From: an uncultured SAR86 cluster bacterium
Lineage (GTDB): Bacteria; Pseudomonadota; Gammaproteobacteria; Magnimaribacterales; Magnimaribacteraceae
NCBI GenBank assembly: GCA_938075195.1
Contig: CALJGK010000035.1
Span: 1-58,193 of the forward strand
Length of the DNA: 58,193 nt
Reading direction: 5' to 3'
A program made the translations under genes and the position numbers. Shown here piece after piece: positions 21,308 through 28,833 of the stretch. Positions within the stretch are counted from its first letter, which is position 1. Each line of letters starts with the position of its first letter. The notes under the pieces were generated by a model, which did no database searches, was not told the origin of the DNA, and saw nothing but the letters and a program-made list of their open reading frames with translations.

Positions 21308-22534
21308 TTAAAGATTTCCGCCAAACCATCTAGAAATCCTATTTAAAATATTCTTGTCTCTGTGTATGTAATTTAAATGATCCTCTTGCATTTGCTTCTT
21401 TCCGTATAGCAAGAGGCCAACCGATGTGGCATAAATTGGGTTATTAATAATCTCAGAAAATCCTTCAACTGAATGAGGCGAGCCCATTCTCACTGGCGAA
21501 TGAAAAATCTCTTCTGCTAATTCTGTAGCCCCTTCAATTTTTGATGCTCCACCAGTCAATACTATGCCTGCAGGAATTAATTCATCAAAGCCACTTAGAC
21601 TTAACTTTTGTTGAGCCATGCTAAATATCTCCACGTATCTTCTTTCTAAAACATCGGCCAATGCTTGTCTTGATAACTCTCTTTCCGGTCTTCCTCCCAT
21701 GCCAGGAACCATCATAATCTCTTCAGGTCTTGTCATTGAACTTACGGCACAACCATATCTTTGTTTAATTGTTTCTGCTTGTGTAGGTGGAGTTCTTAAA
21801 GCTTGAGCGATATCATTTGTTACGTGGTCACCGGCTATTGGAATCACATCGGTAAAACAAATAGATCCGTCGACAAAAACTGCGATGTCTGTAGTTCCTC
21901 CACCTATATCAATTAAACAAACTCCCAGATTCCTCTCGTCTTCAGTTAACACTGAGTAGCTCGACGCAAGTTGCTCTAAAACAAATGCTTCAACATCTAA
22001 ACCAGCTGCACTTATGCATTTATGGATATTTTGAGACGAATTTTCACTGCATGTTACTAAATGTACTTTAGCTTCTAATCTTGAACCTGCCATACCTAGT
22101 GGCTCCTTGATACCGTCTTGTTTATCTATTATGTAATCTCTAGGTAATACATGCAGCAGTCTTTGATCTGCAGGTATTGCCATGGCCTGTGCTGTTTCAA
22201 TCACTCTATCTACATCAGTGAACTTGACTTCACCGTCACGTATTGGAACAACTCCTTCAGAATTAAGACCTCTTATATGACTCCCAGAGATACCAACATA
22301 ACATGATCCTATATGACAACCCGCCATACTTTCTGCTTCTTCAATAGATTTTTTTATAGCTGTAGTTGTTGATTCAATATCAACGACAACTCCATTCTTA
22401 AGACCCTTCGAGGTGTGAGTACCTAGACCAGTTATTTCAATTTGCGACCCTCTTGCTTCTGCAACAATTGCTACTACTTTTGATGTTCCTATATCAACAC
22501 CAACAAGCATTTCGTTCCTGCTTACATTACTCAT
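21308..22534 (-). CDS. ftsA: FtsA, actin-like membrane tether of FtsZ
   Basis: Actin-family ATPase that anchors FtsZ to the membrane. 408 residues. Phosphate-1 loop VGVDIGTSKV near 12, the central IDIGGGTTDIAV near 209, VLTGGASKIEG near 327, and a C-terminal amphipathic helix (NRISRWFGGNL) for membrane binding. ATGA overlap with ftsQ upstream and 25 bases to ftsZ downstream keep the usual ftsQ-ftsA-ftsZ micro-order. Confidence 0.97.
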   Translation of the reverse strand: MSNVSRNEMLVGVDIGTSKVVAIVAEARGSQIEITGLGTHTSKGLKNGVVVDIESTTTAIKKSIEEAESMAGCHIGSCYVGISGSHIRGLNSEGVVPIRDGEVKFTDVDRVIETAQAMAIPADQRLLHVLPRDYIIDKQDGIKEPLGMAGSRLEAKVHLVTCSENSSQNIHKCISAAGLDVEAFVLEQLASSYSVLTEDERNLGVCLIDIGGGTTDIAVFVDGSICFTDVIPIAGDHVTNDIAQALRTPPTQAETIKQRYGCAVSSMTRPEEIMMVPGMGGRPERELSRQALADVLERRYVEIFSMAQQKLSLSGFDELIPAGIVLTGGASKIEGATELAEEIFHSPVRMGSPHSVEGFSEIINNPIYATSVGLLLYGKKQMQEDHLNYIHRDKNILNRISRWFGGNL

Positions 22535-23193
22535 ATTGCCTTCTCCATTTTTTCAGTACTTACAGCAATAGCATTCCTATATCTTAGGTCTATATATTTG
22601 CTATAGTCTTTATTTCCTGAGCTCAGCTCGAACAGTATAAATTGCTCGAGACGTTCGAGCTGAACCCGGAAATCCCCTTTATTGAATAAATAATTTGTTC
22701 CGTAATTATCTTCTGCTTTTATGAAATCAGTTCCTTCGTGACCCAAGTGCTTTAATTGATTTCCCTTAAGATTAAGAACATTTTGCATAAGTCTTGCATA
22801 TTTTAATAATATTTCTACCTGATCATCTGCACCAGAGATTGAAATCAGACTTAGGTTTTTTGCCATATCATCAGGAGATATAATCTTTCCTTCTTGTGTA
22901 AGAAATCTATCATTTTCTAAAATAGCTATAGGCTGATGTTCTTCGATTTCAATCAATGTTTTTTCATTGAAATTTTGAGTTGCCTTGATTATTGACACCC
23001 AAGAATTTGAAAATATTTCATCTTTATTATTTGTTTGAAGATTACGTACGTGATTAAAAATTTTTGGTTCTAAGATAGCCATATTCGAAATGATTTCTTT
23101 TGAAAACTTTATAACGATTTTTTGATCCGCAGAATGATTTTGAACAGAACAAGCCGTCATCATTAACAAAAAAATGATCAGAAAGGACCTCAT
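22531..23193 (-). CDS. ftsQ: FtsQ/DivIB, divergent and with almost no cytoplasmic tail
   Basis: 220 residues. Assigned to FtsQ from context (between ftsL and ftsA, ATGA overlaps on both sides) and from faint family features. These are a hydrophobic N-terminus, a POTRA-like stretch (about 25-80), NSWVSIIKATQNF then LIEIEEHQPIA followed by FLTQEGKIISP (about 63-105), and a C-terminal KYIDLRYRNAIAV (about 200-212). Those match the FtsQ pattern of Trp-Val, xxExxPxA, xxxxxGxxF and YxDLRYxxxxAV. Unusual: only two residues precede the hydrophobic segment, and it ends in MTAC, close to a lipobox, so it may be cleaved or lipidated instead of staying as a plain anchor. E. coli FtsQ is longer (276), with a cytoplasmic tail. 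Confidence 0.82.
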   Translation of the reverse strand: MRSFLIIFLLMMTACSVQNHSADQKIVIKFSKEIISNMAILEPKIFNHVRNLQTNNKDEIFSNSWVSIIKATQNFNEKTLIEIEEHQPIAILENDRFLTQEGKIISPDDMAKNLSLISISGADDQVEILLKYARLMQNVLNLKGNQLKHLGHEGTDFIKAEDNYGTNYLFNKGDFRVQLERLEQFILFELSSGNKDYSKYIDLRYRNAIAVSTEKMEKAI

Positions 23194-23480
23194 CTAACCA
23201 AACTCCTGTCTAAATAAATATTTTTATCAGAATCAGGAATGGTCATTCCTAGACTTTCAGAAGCAAATTTTCTTAAAGATATATGATTCTTAAAATACTT
23301 TACCTCCTCTAAGAGAAGGTTGGATTGAAAAGAAAGATCTTCTTTTTCCAATTTTAAATTTTCTAATACAGAAAATGATTTTCTGTATTCATATGTCTGC
23401 AATATCAATGCATAAGAGCTTATAAAAGAAGTGATTATCAATAGAGATATAAATATGGTTTTGTAATTATCTTGCGTCAT
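23190..23480 (-). CDS. ftsL: FtsL, cell division protein
   Basis: Bitopic divisome protein that pairs with FtsB. 96 residues, compared with about 120 in E. coli. One membrane segment at about 8-26, then a coiled-coil region (about 35-65) and a conserved-looking C-terminal ASESLGMTIPD. ATGA overlaps with rsmH and ftsQ. Sequence conservation in this family is weak; position right after rsmH is the main evidence. Confidence 0.88.
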   Translation of the reverse strand: MTQDNYKTIFISLLIITSFISSYALILQTYEYRKSFSVLENLKLEKEDLSFQSNLLLEEVKYFKNHISLRKFASESLGMTIPDSDKNIYLDRSLVR

Positions 23481-24358
23481 ATCTTTTCTGCCACTCTAAG
23501 GATTGCACTTCTACTTCTTGGGTTTGTAGACATTTCATTTTTGGTAGGTTTTAAATATTTTTCTTTAAAATATTTAAATTTTATATTTGAACCTATCCTG
23601 TCTTTTCCCTGAAAAAATCTCTTAACAATCCTATCTTCCATAGAATGAAAACTTATAACAGCCAATCTGCCTCCACAACATAGAATATAGCTGGCAGCTT
23701 CAAGAGCACATTGCAGCTCATATATCTCTTGATTTATAAACATTCTAATAGCTCTAAATGAATTTGTTGCAGGATGCTTTTTCGATCTTTTATAGACACA
23801 AGAAATAATAAGATCAGATAATTCCTTTGTAGATTCAATAGGTTTTTTTTCTCTTGAATCACAGATTTTAGAAGCTATTTTTCTAGATGCTCTTTCTTCT
23901 CCTAGGGTCCAAAGTACATCTTCAATTTCTTTTTTTGTAGCTGAATTAAGCCATTCAGCTGCTGTTTGACCCTGAGATGTATCTATCCTCATATCTAGGG
24001 GTCCATTAGATTGAAAACTAAATCCTCTCTCGGGATCATCAAGTTGTGTTGAGGAAATACCTAAATCTATTAAAATTCCATCTATCTCTCCGTCTTTAAA
24101 GAGTTTATTTAAATTAGAAAATGAATCATTAATTAAATTAAATCTTTTATCATCTGTAAATTCTGTAGATAGAGTCAAAGTAGCCAACTTATCTTTCTCT
24201 AGTGCAATCAAAGTTCCATCCTGATTTAGTTTTTTAAGAATTTTTAGTGAATGTCCTCCTGCTCCGAAAGTACAATCTATATATTTACCATTTTGCTTAG
24301 AGACAAGATTCTCTAGTACTTCGTCTACCATTACCGCTTCATGAGTGGTATTGATCAA
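23477..24358 (-). CDS. rsmH: 16S rRNA (cytosine-1402-N4)-methyltransferase
   Basis: SAM-dependent enzyme that modifies C1402 in the ribosomal decoding centre (formerly MraW). 293 residues. N-terminal HEAVMVDEVL, SAM-binding DCTFGAGGHS at about 28-37, DLGISSTQLDDPERGFSF near 98, and ISFHSMEDRIVKRFF near 238. ATGA overlaps on both sides place it in a coupled unit with mraZ and ftsL. Confidence 0.97.
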   Translation of the reverse strand: MINTTHEAVMVDEVLENLVSKQNGKYIDCTFGAGGHSLKILKKLNQDGTLIALEKDKLATLTLSTEFTDDKRFNLINDSFSNLNKLFKDGEIDGILIDLGISSTQLDDPERGFSFQSNGPLDMRIDTSQGQTAAEWLNSATKKEIEDVLWTLGEERASRKIASKICDSREKKPIESTKELSDLIISCVYKRSKKHPATNSFRAIRMFINQEIYELQCALEAASYILCCGGRLAVISFHSMEDRIVKRFFQGKDRIGSNIKFKYFKEKYLKPTKNEMSTNPRSRSAILRVAEKI

Positions 24359-24834
24359 AACGGTATCTCCTCCAAGCTCATTGGAAGATCCTCTATTAAA
24401 TCTTCTCCTTTAATTTGGAGTCCAGATTGCTTTTTCTCCCAGTTATCCAGGTTCCACAGTTCAAATTTTGAGCCCATGCCTACAAGAGCGACATTTTCTT
24501 TCAAAGTTAAATCAGCAAATTCTCTTAAAATTTGAGGAATGAGAAGTGTCATTCTCTCACCAACCTCAAAATCGGTTACAGAGGCATTACCTAATATTTT
24601 CCACTGAATAGACCTTACTTTCTGATTAAGGCCTCCAAGTGCCTCAAATTTCTGCGAAATCTCTTTCCATAGCTTACCTGGATAGATTATTAATGCAGGA
24701 TATTGGGGATCTTTTGTAATAATCATTTCTCCCTCACAACTTGCTCTTAGAAGCTCTCTATATCTTGCAGGTATGATAATTCTGCCCTTTAAATCAAGGG
24801 TTAAATTACTAGATCCATATATGCCTATACTCAT
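24355..24834 (-). CDS. mraZ: MraZ, transcriptional regulator of the dcw cluster
   Basis: Ring-forming AbrB-fold DNA-binding protein that represses its own operon. 159 residues with two related halves: the DLKGRIIIPARYRELL motif at about 14-27, and a second copy around FEVGERMTLLIPQILREFA (about 90-108). First gene of the cluster; ATGA overlap with rsmH. The leader carries three AAAGTG boxes at 10-bp spacing, the expected form of a MraZ operator. No clear Shine-Dalgarno precedes the ATG. Confidence 0.97.
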   Translation of the reverse strand: MSIGIYGSSNLTLDLKGRIIIPARYRELLRASCEGEMIITKDPQYPALIIYPGKLWKEISQKFEALGGLNQKVRSIQWKILGNASVTDFEVGERMTLLIPQILREFADLTLKENVALVGMGSKFELWNLDNWEKKQSGLQIKGEDLIEDLPMSLEEIPF

Positions 24835-24872
24835 TTTATGTACTTATTAGCAAGTAATATTACATTATCTTG

Positions 24873-24898
24873 CACTTTGGCACACTTTTACACACTTT
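24873..24898 (-). promoter_or_regulatory. MraZ operator: three AAAGTG boxes
   Basis: On the minus strand AAAGTG occurs at 24898-24893, 24888-24883 and 24878-24873, exactly ten bases apart, so all three face the same side of the helix. Published MraZ sites are short repeats at this spacing (TGGG-type in E. coli, AAAGTG-type in mycoplasmas). The boxes lie just downstream of the proposed mraZ -10 element, fitting autorepression. Confidence 0.78.
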
Positions 24899-24899
24899 A

Positions 24900-24928
24900 A
24901 TTAAAATTACTAGTTAAAATTAAAACAA
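24900..24928 (-). promoter_or_regulatory. Candidate promoter of the mraZ-ddl cluster
   Basis: On the minus strand TTGTTT (24928-24923) and TTTAAT (24905-24900) are 17 bases apart. The -10 box matches five of six positions and the -35 box only three. Transcription from here would begin at the first MraZ box. Other AT-rich hexamers nearby could serve instead. Confidence 0.4.
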
Positions 24929-24992
24929 AAGTACACTCAATAAAACTCAAAATTTACTGAATATGAAAAGGTTTAAATAAATATTTTTTTTG

Positions 24993-25331
24993 GAGAGTGA
25001 GTCAGCCTATAAGCCGGGTTCTGTCGTGGATAATCATTCATCTAGATTTTGCGTCACCACAAAATTCAAGCAACCTACCCTGGTCCAGTCAGGACTGACT
25101 TAAGGACCTCTATTTGGTCTTGCTCCAGACGGGGTTTACCATGCCATATACAGTTACCTGATATGCGGTGCGCTTTTACCGCACCTTTTCACCCTTACCT
25201 TAGAATCTAAGGCGGTTTATTTTCTGTTGCACTATCCGTAGATTTGCACCTCCCAGGAGTTACCTGGCGTCTTGCCCAATGGAGCCCGGACTTTCCTCTC
25301 AAAAATTTTGAGCGATTATCCAGCTGACTCC
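24993..25331 (-). ncRNA. rnpB: RNase P RNA (bacterial class A)
   Basis: Catalytic RNA that trims tRNA 5' ends. The ends pair: GAGTCAGC near 25329 with GGCTGACTC near 25007-24999 form P1. Near the 5' end is the conserved GAGGAAAGTCCGGGCTCC. Further along are the ACAGAAAATAAACCGCC stretch, an AGGGTGAAAAGGTGCGGTAAAAGCGCACCGC element, GGTAAACCCCGTCTGG, and the 3' GACAGAACCCGGCTTATAGG. Length is about 339 bases. Location between rsmI and mraZ is shared with Pseudomonas. No strong U-tract terminator follows the 3' end. A TACAAT hexamer at 25344-25339 may be its -10 box. Confidence 0.95.
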
Positions 25332-25367
25332 AACTAATTGTATAGCTAAAAACAAAGTTAAAGAAGA

Positions 25368-26207
25368 TCAGTCTTTAATCTTAATTTTATAAATATCATT
25401 TCGTTTTTTATTTAAAATTTCTGATCCTAATTCAAAGGCTAATTTTTGATCTAATTTATCCATTAGAATCCCTAATACTCTTCTGTCTTCTTCAGAAATA
25501 TCATTTTCTATAGTTTCATAAATGCCTTCAATAACAATTACAAACTCTCCTTTTGATCCAAACTCAGATTGGCTGATAAGATCTTTTACTGTTTTGATAT
25601 CGCCTCTATAGAAAGTTTCATGAAGTTTCGTTATTTCTCTTGCAACCATAACTCTAGTCTCTGGGGAAAGTTCTTCAGATAAAGTATCGAATAGCTTATT
25701 TATTCGTCTGCCGGACTCAAAAAAAATAGAAACCGATGAAGTAGAAGATATTTTTTTTAAGAGTATTTTTTTTTCTTTTTCTTTACGCGGAAAAAACCCA
25801 TAAAAACTTAAATTTTCTAGATTAAAGCCTGAAACACTAGCAGCAGCTATCACAGAGGTTACACCTGGTATGGGAATAACCGTAATTCCAATTTCTATGG
25901 CTGCTTGAAGCAAATAATGACCAGGATCTGAAATTAAAGGAGTTCCTGCATCGCTAATCAAAGCAATATTTTTCCCTGATTTGAGTTCATTGATTAAAAA
26001 AGTAGTTTTAGTTTTTTCAGAAAACTTATGATAAGAAGTAAGTTTAGTATCTATGTTGTATCTACTTAAAAGCTTTCTAGACACTCTTGTATCCTCAGCA
26101 GCACAAAGATGAACTTTATTGAGCACTTCAATCGCCCTTAATGTAATATCATCTAAATTACCAATTGGCGTTGAAACTACAAAAAGAGACCCGTAATCTT
26201 TACTCAT
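25368..26207 (-). CDS. rsmI: 16S rRNA (cytidine-1402-2'-O)-methyltransferase
   Basis: Methylates the ribose of C1402, the same nucleotide that RsmH modifies on the base. 279 residues. Tetrapyrrole-methylase fold with TPIGNLDDITLRAI near 14-27, AAEDTRVSRKLL near 36, SDAGTPLISDPG near 84 and PIPGVTSVIAA near 112. Its start codon lies six bases from the start of the divergent lpoA-like gene, so the promoters must overlap the opposite coding regions. The two enzymes acting on C1402 flank rnpB and mraZ here. Confidence 0.96.
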   Translation of the reverse strand: MSKDYGSLFVVSTPIGNLDDITLRAIEVLNKVHLCAAEDTRVSRKLLSRYNIDTKLTSYHKFSEKTKTTFLINELKSGKNIALISDAGTPLISDPGHYLLQAAIEIGITVIPIPGVTSVIAAASVSGFNLENLSFYGFFPRKEKEKKILLKKISSTSSVSIFFESGRRINKLFDTLSEELSPETRVMVAREITKLHETFYRGDIKTVKDLISQSEFGSKGEFVIVIEGIYETIENDISEEDRRVLGILMDKLDQKLAFELGSEILNKKRNDIYKIKIKD

Positions 26208-26213
26208 GAATTT

Positions 26214-27341
26214 ATGAAAAATAAAATTTTAATTTTGCTCATCGCCTTAATCAGCGGATGTTCTAGCATTCCAAAGAGTGATCAGGGGGAATCAATTGAT
26301 ACATTGTTTGAGAAACCAGAAATTAACTATAAAACAAACTCTCTGCCAAAAGTAATAAAATTATATTACCTAGAAAATAATGATAATTATAGATTGCCCG
26401 ATGAGATCAAAGGGTTTTTTGAAAACTTATATTTTTATAACTCAAAAATTAATTATCAACCTAAAATAATTTTATCTTCTCTTAATTCAAAATTATGTGA
26501 AAGTAATGAAAATATTGATTTAAGCATAATTTTTGAGATTGATCCCACCAATAAAATAGGACAAGACTATAGCTGTTTAGGTGGTCTCTCGAATACAAAA
26601 ACATTATTAATATCTAATAATATTTATAGTCAGTTAAAGTTTGACAATAATTTCGTAATTTCTCGTGAACAGGAAAAGGAAAGATTGGTTAATCTCATCT
26701 CTTCAACCAAAGGTCTTGTAATTATTGATAGTAATAAAACATTAGATAAATTTAATATTGCAAAATCTATCTTAGAAAAAAATCACCGGGTTGTTGAGCA
26801 AAAAACTTATGGCAGTAAGATAAGTAGCCAAGATCTTTTTGAAGACCTCTTGATGGCAAATAGAAGCAAAGAAAGATTAAGAAAATTATCTAGGAGATTA
26901 TCTAGACAAATTAAAGGTGACGCGAGGACGAGAGAAGATATAGATGCTGTTTTTCTGTCCGTAGGGCTTAATGAAGCAAGAAATTTGAAACCAGCTCTGG
27001 ATTACATAGCAGAGAATGAGTTACCAACTTTCATATTAAGTAGTTGGAAAAATAATATTTCTTATAAGCTCAAGGATGATGATTTGATCAGTTCAATTAA
27101 CTCAGACATACCTTTCATGATGCCGATTAAGGTGCCCTTACATCTTAAGAGATCTAAAAAGACAAGAGAGTTTGCTATAGGTTATGACGCATTTGAAATC
27201 ATCATGTTGAAATATGGCACGAACAACAATCAAAATTATATTTATAAAGGTTTGACTGGAAAAATAAATCCCAACAACAACAAAATAACGAGAGAGGCTT
27301 ATGTTTTCAGAATATCTAAAGAAGGTATTGAGATTCTTTAA
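26214..27341 (+). CDS. lpoA: LpoA-like outer-membrane lipoprotein lacking the N-terminal TPR domain
   Basis: 375 residues against about 680 for E. coli LpoA, the outer-membrane activator of PBP1A. A lipoprotein signal is clear: hydrophobic stretch then ALISGCSS, with Cys at residue 16. The C-terminal half resembles the periplasmic-binding-protein-like domain of LpoA (IDAVFLSVGLNEARNLKPALDYI followed by LPTFILSSW, about 241-280; GLTGKINPNN and a final AYVFRISKEGI). The N-terminal TPR repeat domain is absent; a shorter stretch (about 45-150) of alpha/beta look replaces it. Position next to divergent rsmI is the standard yraL-yraM arrangement, but yraN and diaA are missing; sspA follows convergently. 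Confidence 0.75.
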   Translation: MKNKILILLIALISGCSSIPKSDQGESIDTLFEKPEINYKTNSLPKVIKLYYLENNDNYRLPDEIKGFFENLYFYNSKINYQPKIILSSLNSKLCESNENIDLSIIFEIDPTNKIGQDYSCLGGLSNTKTLLISNNIYSQLKFDNNFVISREQEKERLVNLISSTKGLVIIDSNKTLDKFNIAKSILEKNHRVVEQKTYGSKISSQDLFEDLLMANRSKERLRKLSRRLSRQIKGDARTREDIDAVFLSVGLNEARNLKPALDYIAENELPTFILSSWKNNISYKLKDDDLISSINSDIPFMMPIKVPLHLKRSKKTREFAIGYDAFEIIMLKYGTNNNQNYIYKGLTGKINPNNNKITREAYVFRISKEGIEIL

Positions 27342-27344
27342 TCT

Positions 27345-27983
27345 TTAATCTGATCTGATATCTCTCTCTAGCTCCGAAAGACTGTTAATGAAACAAGGCT
27401 TAGTAAACACCCTTTGCATGTAGGCATAAATTGGCTTAGTTTTAGTATCTTTTTGAAGTTCAATATCTATAAGAGGCAATCTCCAAAGAATAGGTGCTAT
27501 GCAACAATCCACCAAACTAAATTCATCCGACATAAAATAAGGCTTTTCTTTGAGAATTAAAGACATTCCAAGGATCTGTGATTTTAAATCTGCACGCAGT
27601 TTTTTTGCTTTTGCCTCGGTTTGATTACCACTTATTAATTCATCAAAAATTCCGCACCAATCTTTTTCTATTCGTTGTATAAATAATCTTATATGGGCCC
27701 TTGAGACGGGATAAACAGGAAGAAGAGGTGGATGAGGAAAACGTTCATCCAAATATTCCATCAAAATAAGAGAGTCGTATAAACATACATCTCTATCAAC
27801 TAAGACAGGTAGTTCTGCATAAGGACTTACTTCCAAAATCTCATTACTCAAGTCATTTGTGTCTGAATCAATAATTTCGCTAGTTACGCCCTTTTCCTCC
27901 ATTACTATCCTTACTCTATGACTATAGTGATCCATTGGATCTGAAAAAAGTGCCATTGACGTTCTATTACTAAGCGATACCAT
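27345..27983 (-). CDS. sspA: SspA, stringent starvation protein A
   Basis: GST-fold protein that binds RNA polymerase and helps gene control in starvation. 212 residues from ATG 27983 (MVSLSNRTSMALFSDPMDHYSHRV). A longer frame runs back to 28088, but it overlaps petC by 86 bases and adds residues foreign to the family. A GGAG box six bases before 27983 supports the shorter start. Thioredoxin-like N-domain with LPVLVDRDVCLYDSLILMEYLDERFP near 64-90, helical C-domain after. It closes the rplM-rpsI-petABC-sspA run. The usual partner gene sspB is absent; a convergent gene ends four bases away. Confidence 0.93.
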   Translation of the reverse strand: MVSLSNRTSMALFSDPMDHYSHRVRIVMEEKGVTSEIIDSDTNDLSNEILEVSPYAELPVLVDRDVCLYDSLILMEYLDERFPHPPLLPVYPVSRAHIRLFIQRIEKDWCGIFDELISGNQTEAKAKKLRADLKSQILGMSLILKEKPYFMSDEFSLVDCCIAPILWRLPLIDIELQKDTKTKPIYAYMQRVFTKPCFINSLSELERDIRSD

Positions 27984-28002
27984 AAAAACTCCGATTGGGA
28001 AA

Positions 28003-28833
28003 TTAGTGAAGATCTTTCTTAAATTCTCTATAGAGAAGATAACTAAGCATTGTGAAAATAAATAAGTACAACAGAGTATAAGTTCCAATTGATTCTCTTT
28101 CTGTTTTCATAGGGTCTGTCATGTAAGCCAAGAAGTTTGTTAAATCCAGCATAGCCTCATCAAACTCTTCAGGGTTTAACTCTCCAGTTCCAGCTTCAAC
28201 CTCAAGAAAACCACATTGTTCTTGGGTAAGTCTCTCTCCGGTGAGAGGATCTTGTCTAATACCTCCATTGTCTGCAACAAATGGTACCTGTCTACATACT
28301 GATTGAGGGGTTCCTTGAAGATCGACCAGAACGTGAGGCATTCCAACATTTTCATAAACCTTATTATTTACTCCTAAAGGTCTTGATTCATCAATATAGA
28401 AACTCTTCAAATAAGTGTAAACCCAATCAGGACCTCTGAGACCAGCCTCTAAAGTTAAATCAGGAGGAGTATTTCCAAACCACTCTTTTGCTTCCTTTGG
28501 ATCCATACCTACTTGAATTAAATCACCCATTTTTTGATCACCAAAAATAAGATTATCTTCAAACATATCTAGAGGTATCTCTAAATCTTCAGAAACCTTT
28601 TTATATCTGGCATATTTTAGAGAGTGACATCCCAAACAGTAATTCATATAAATTTGAGCACCTCTTTGAAGAGAAGACTTATCGGTTGCATCAACATAAG
28701 CTTTATCGCATTCACCTTTGGTAAGGCCATCTTCGGATAAATAGTTTCCACAGGCCGCACCGCCCGCCGCACTCATGTTACTTGCTATTAGACTAACTGC
28801 AAATATACCTATAATTAACGAAATATTTCTCAT
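28003..28833 (-). CDS. petC: Cytochrome c1 of the bc1 complex
   Basis: Haem-c subunit that takes electrons from the Rieske protein and passes them to soluble cytochrome c. 276 residues. Cleavable signal at about 1-22, haem-binding CLGCH near residue 66 with the following SLKYARYK, the likely Met ligand in VGMPHVL near 164, and a C-terminal membrane anchor at about 250-268. ATGA overlap with petB. The insertion containing VCRQVPFVADNG (with Cys residues) resembles other gammaproteobacterial c1 proteins. Confidence 0.96.
   Translation of the reverse strand: MRNISLIIGIFAVSLIASNMSAAGGAACGNYLSEDGLTKGECDKAYVDATDKSSLQRGAQIYMNYCLGCHSLKYARYKKVSEDLEIPLDMFEDNLIFGDQKMGDLIQVGMDPKEAKEWFGNTPPDLTLEAGLRGPDWVYTYLKSFYIDESRPLGVNNKVYENVGMPHVLVDLQGTPQSVCRQVPFVADNGGIRQDPLTGERLTQEQCGFLEVEAGTGELNPEEFDEAMLDLTNFLAYMTDPMKTERESIGTYTLLYLFIFTMLSYLLYREFKKDLH

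Noticed and set aside
24854-24863. Palindrome GTAATATTAC in the mraZ leader
   Set aside because: Ten AT-rich bases can be palindromic by chance, and it does not fit the MraZ box pattern.
27984-28088. N-terminal extension of sspA to 28088
   Set aside because: It overlaps petC, adds 35 residues foreign to the SspA family, and a GGAG box supports the start at 27983.
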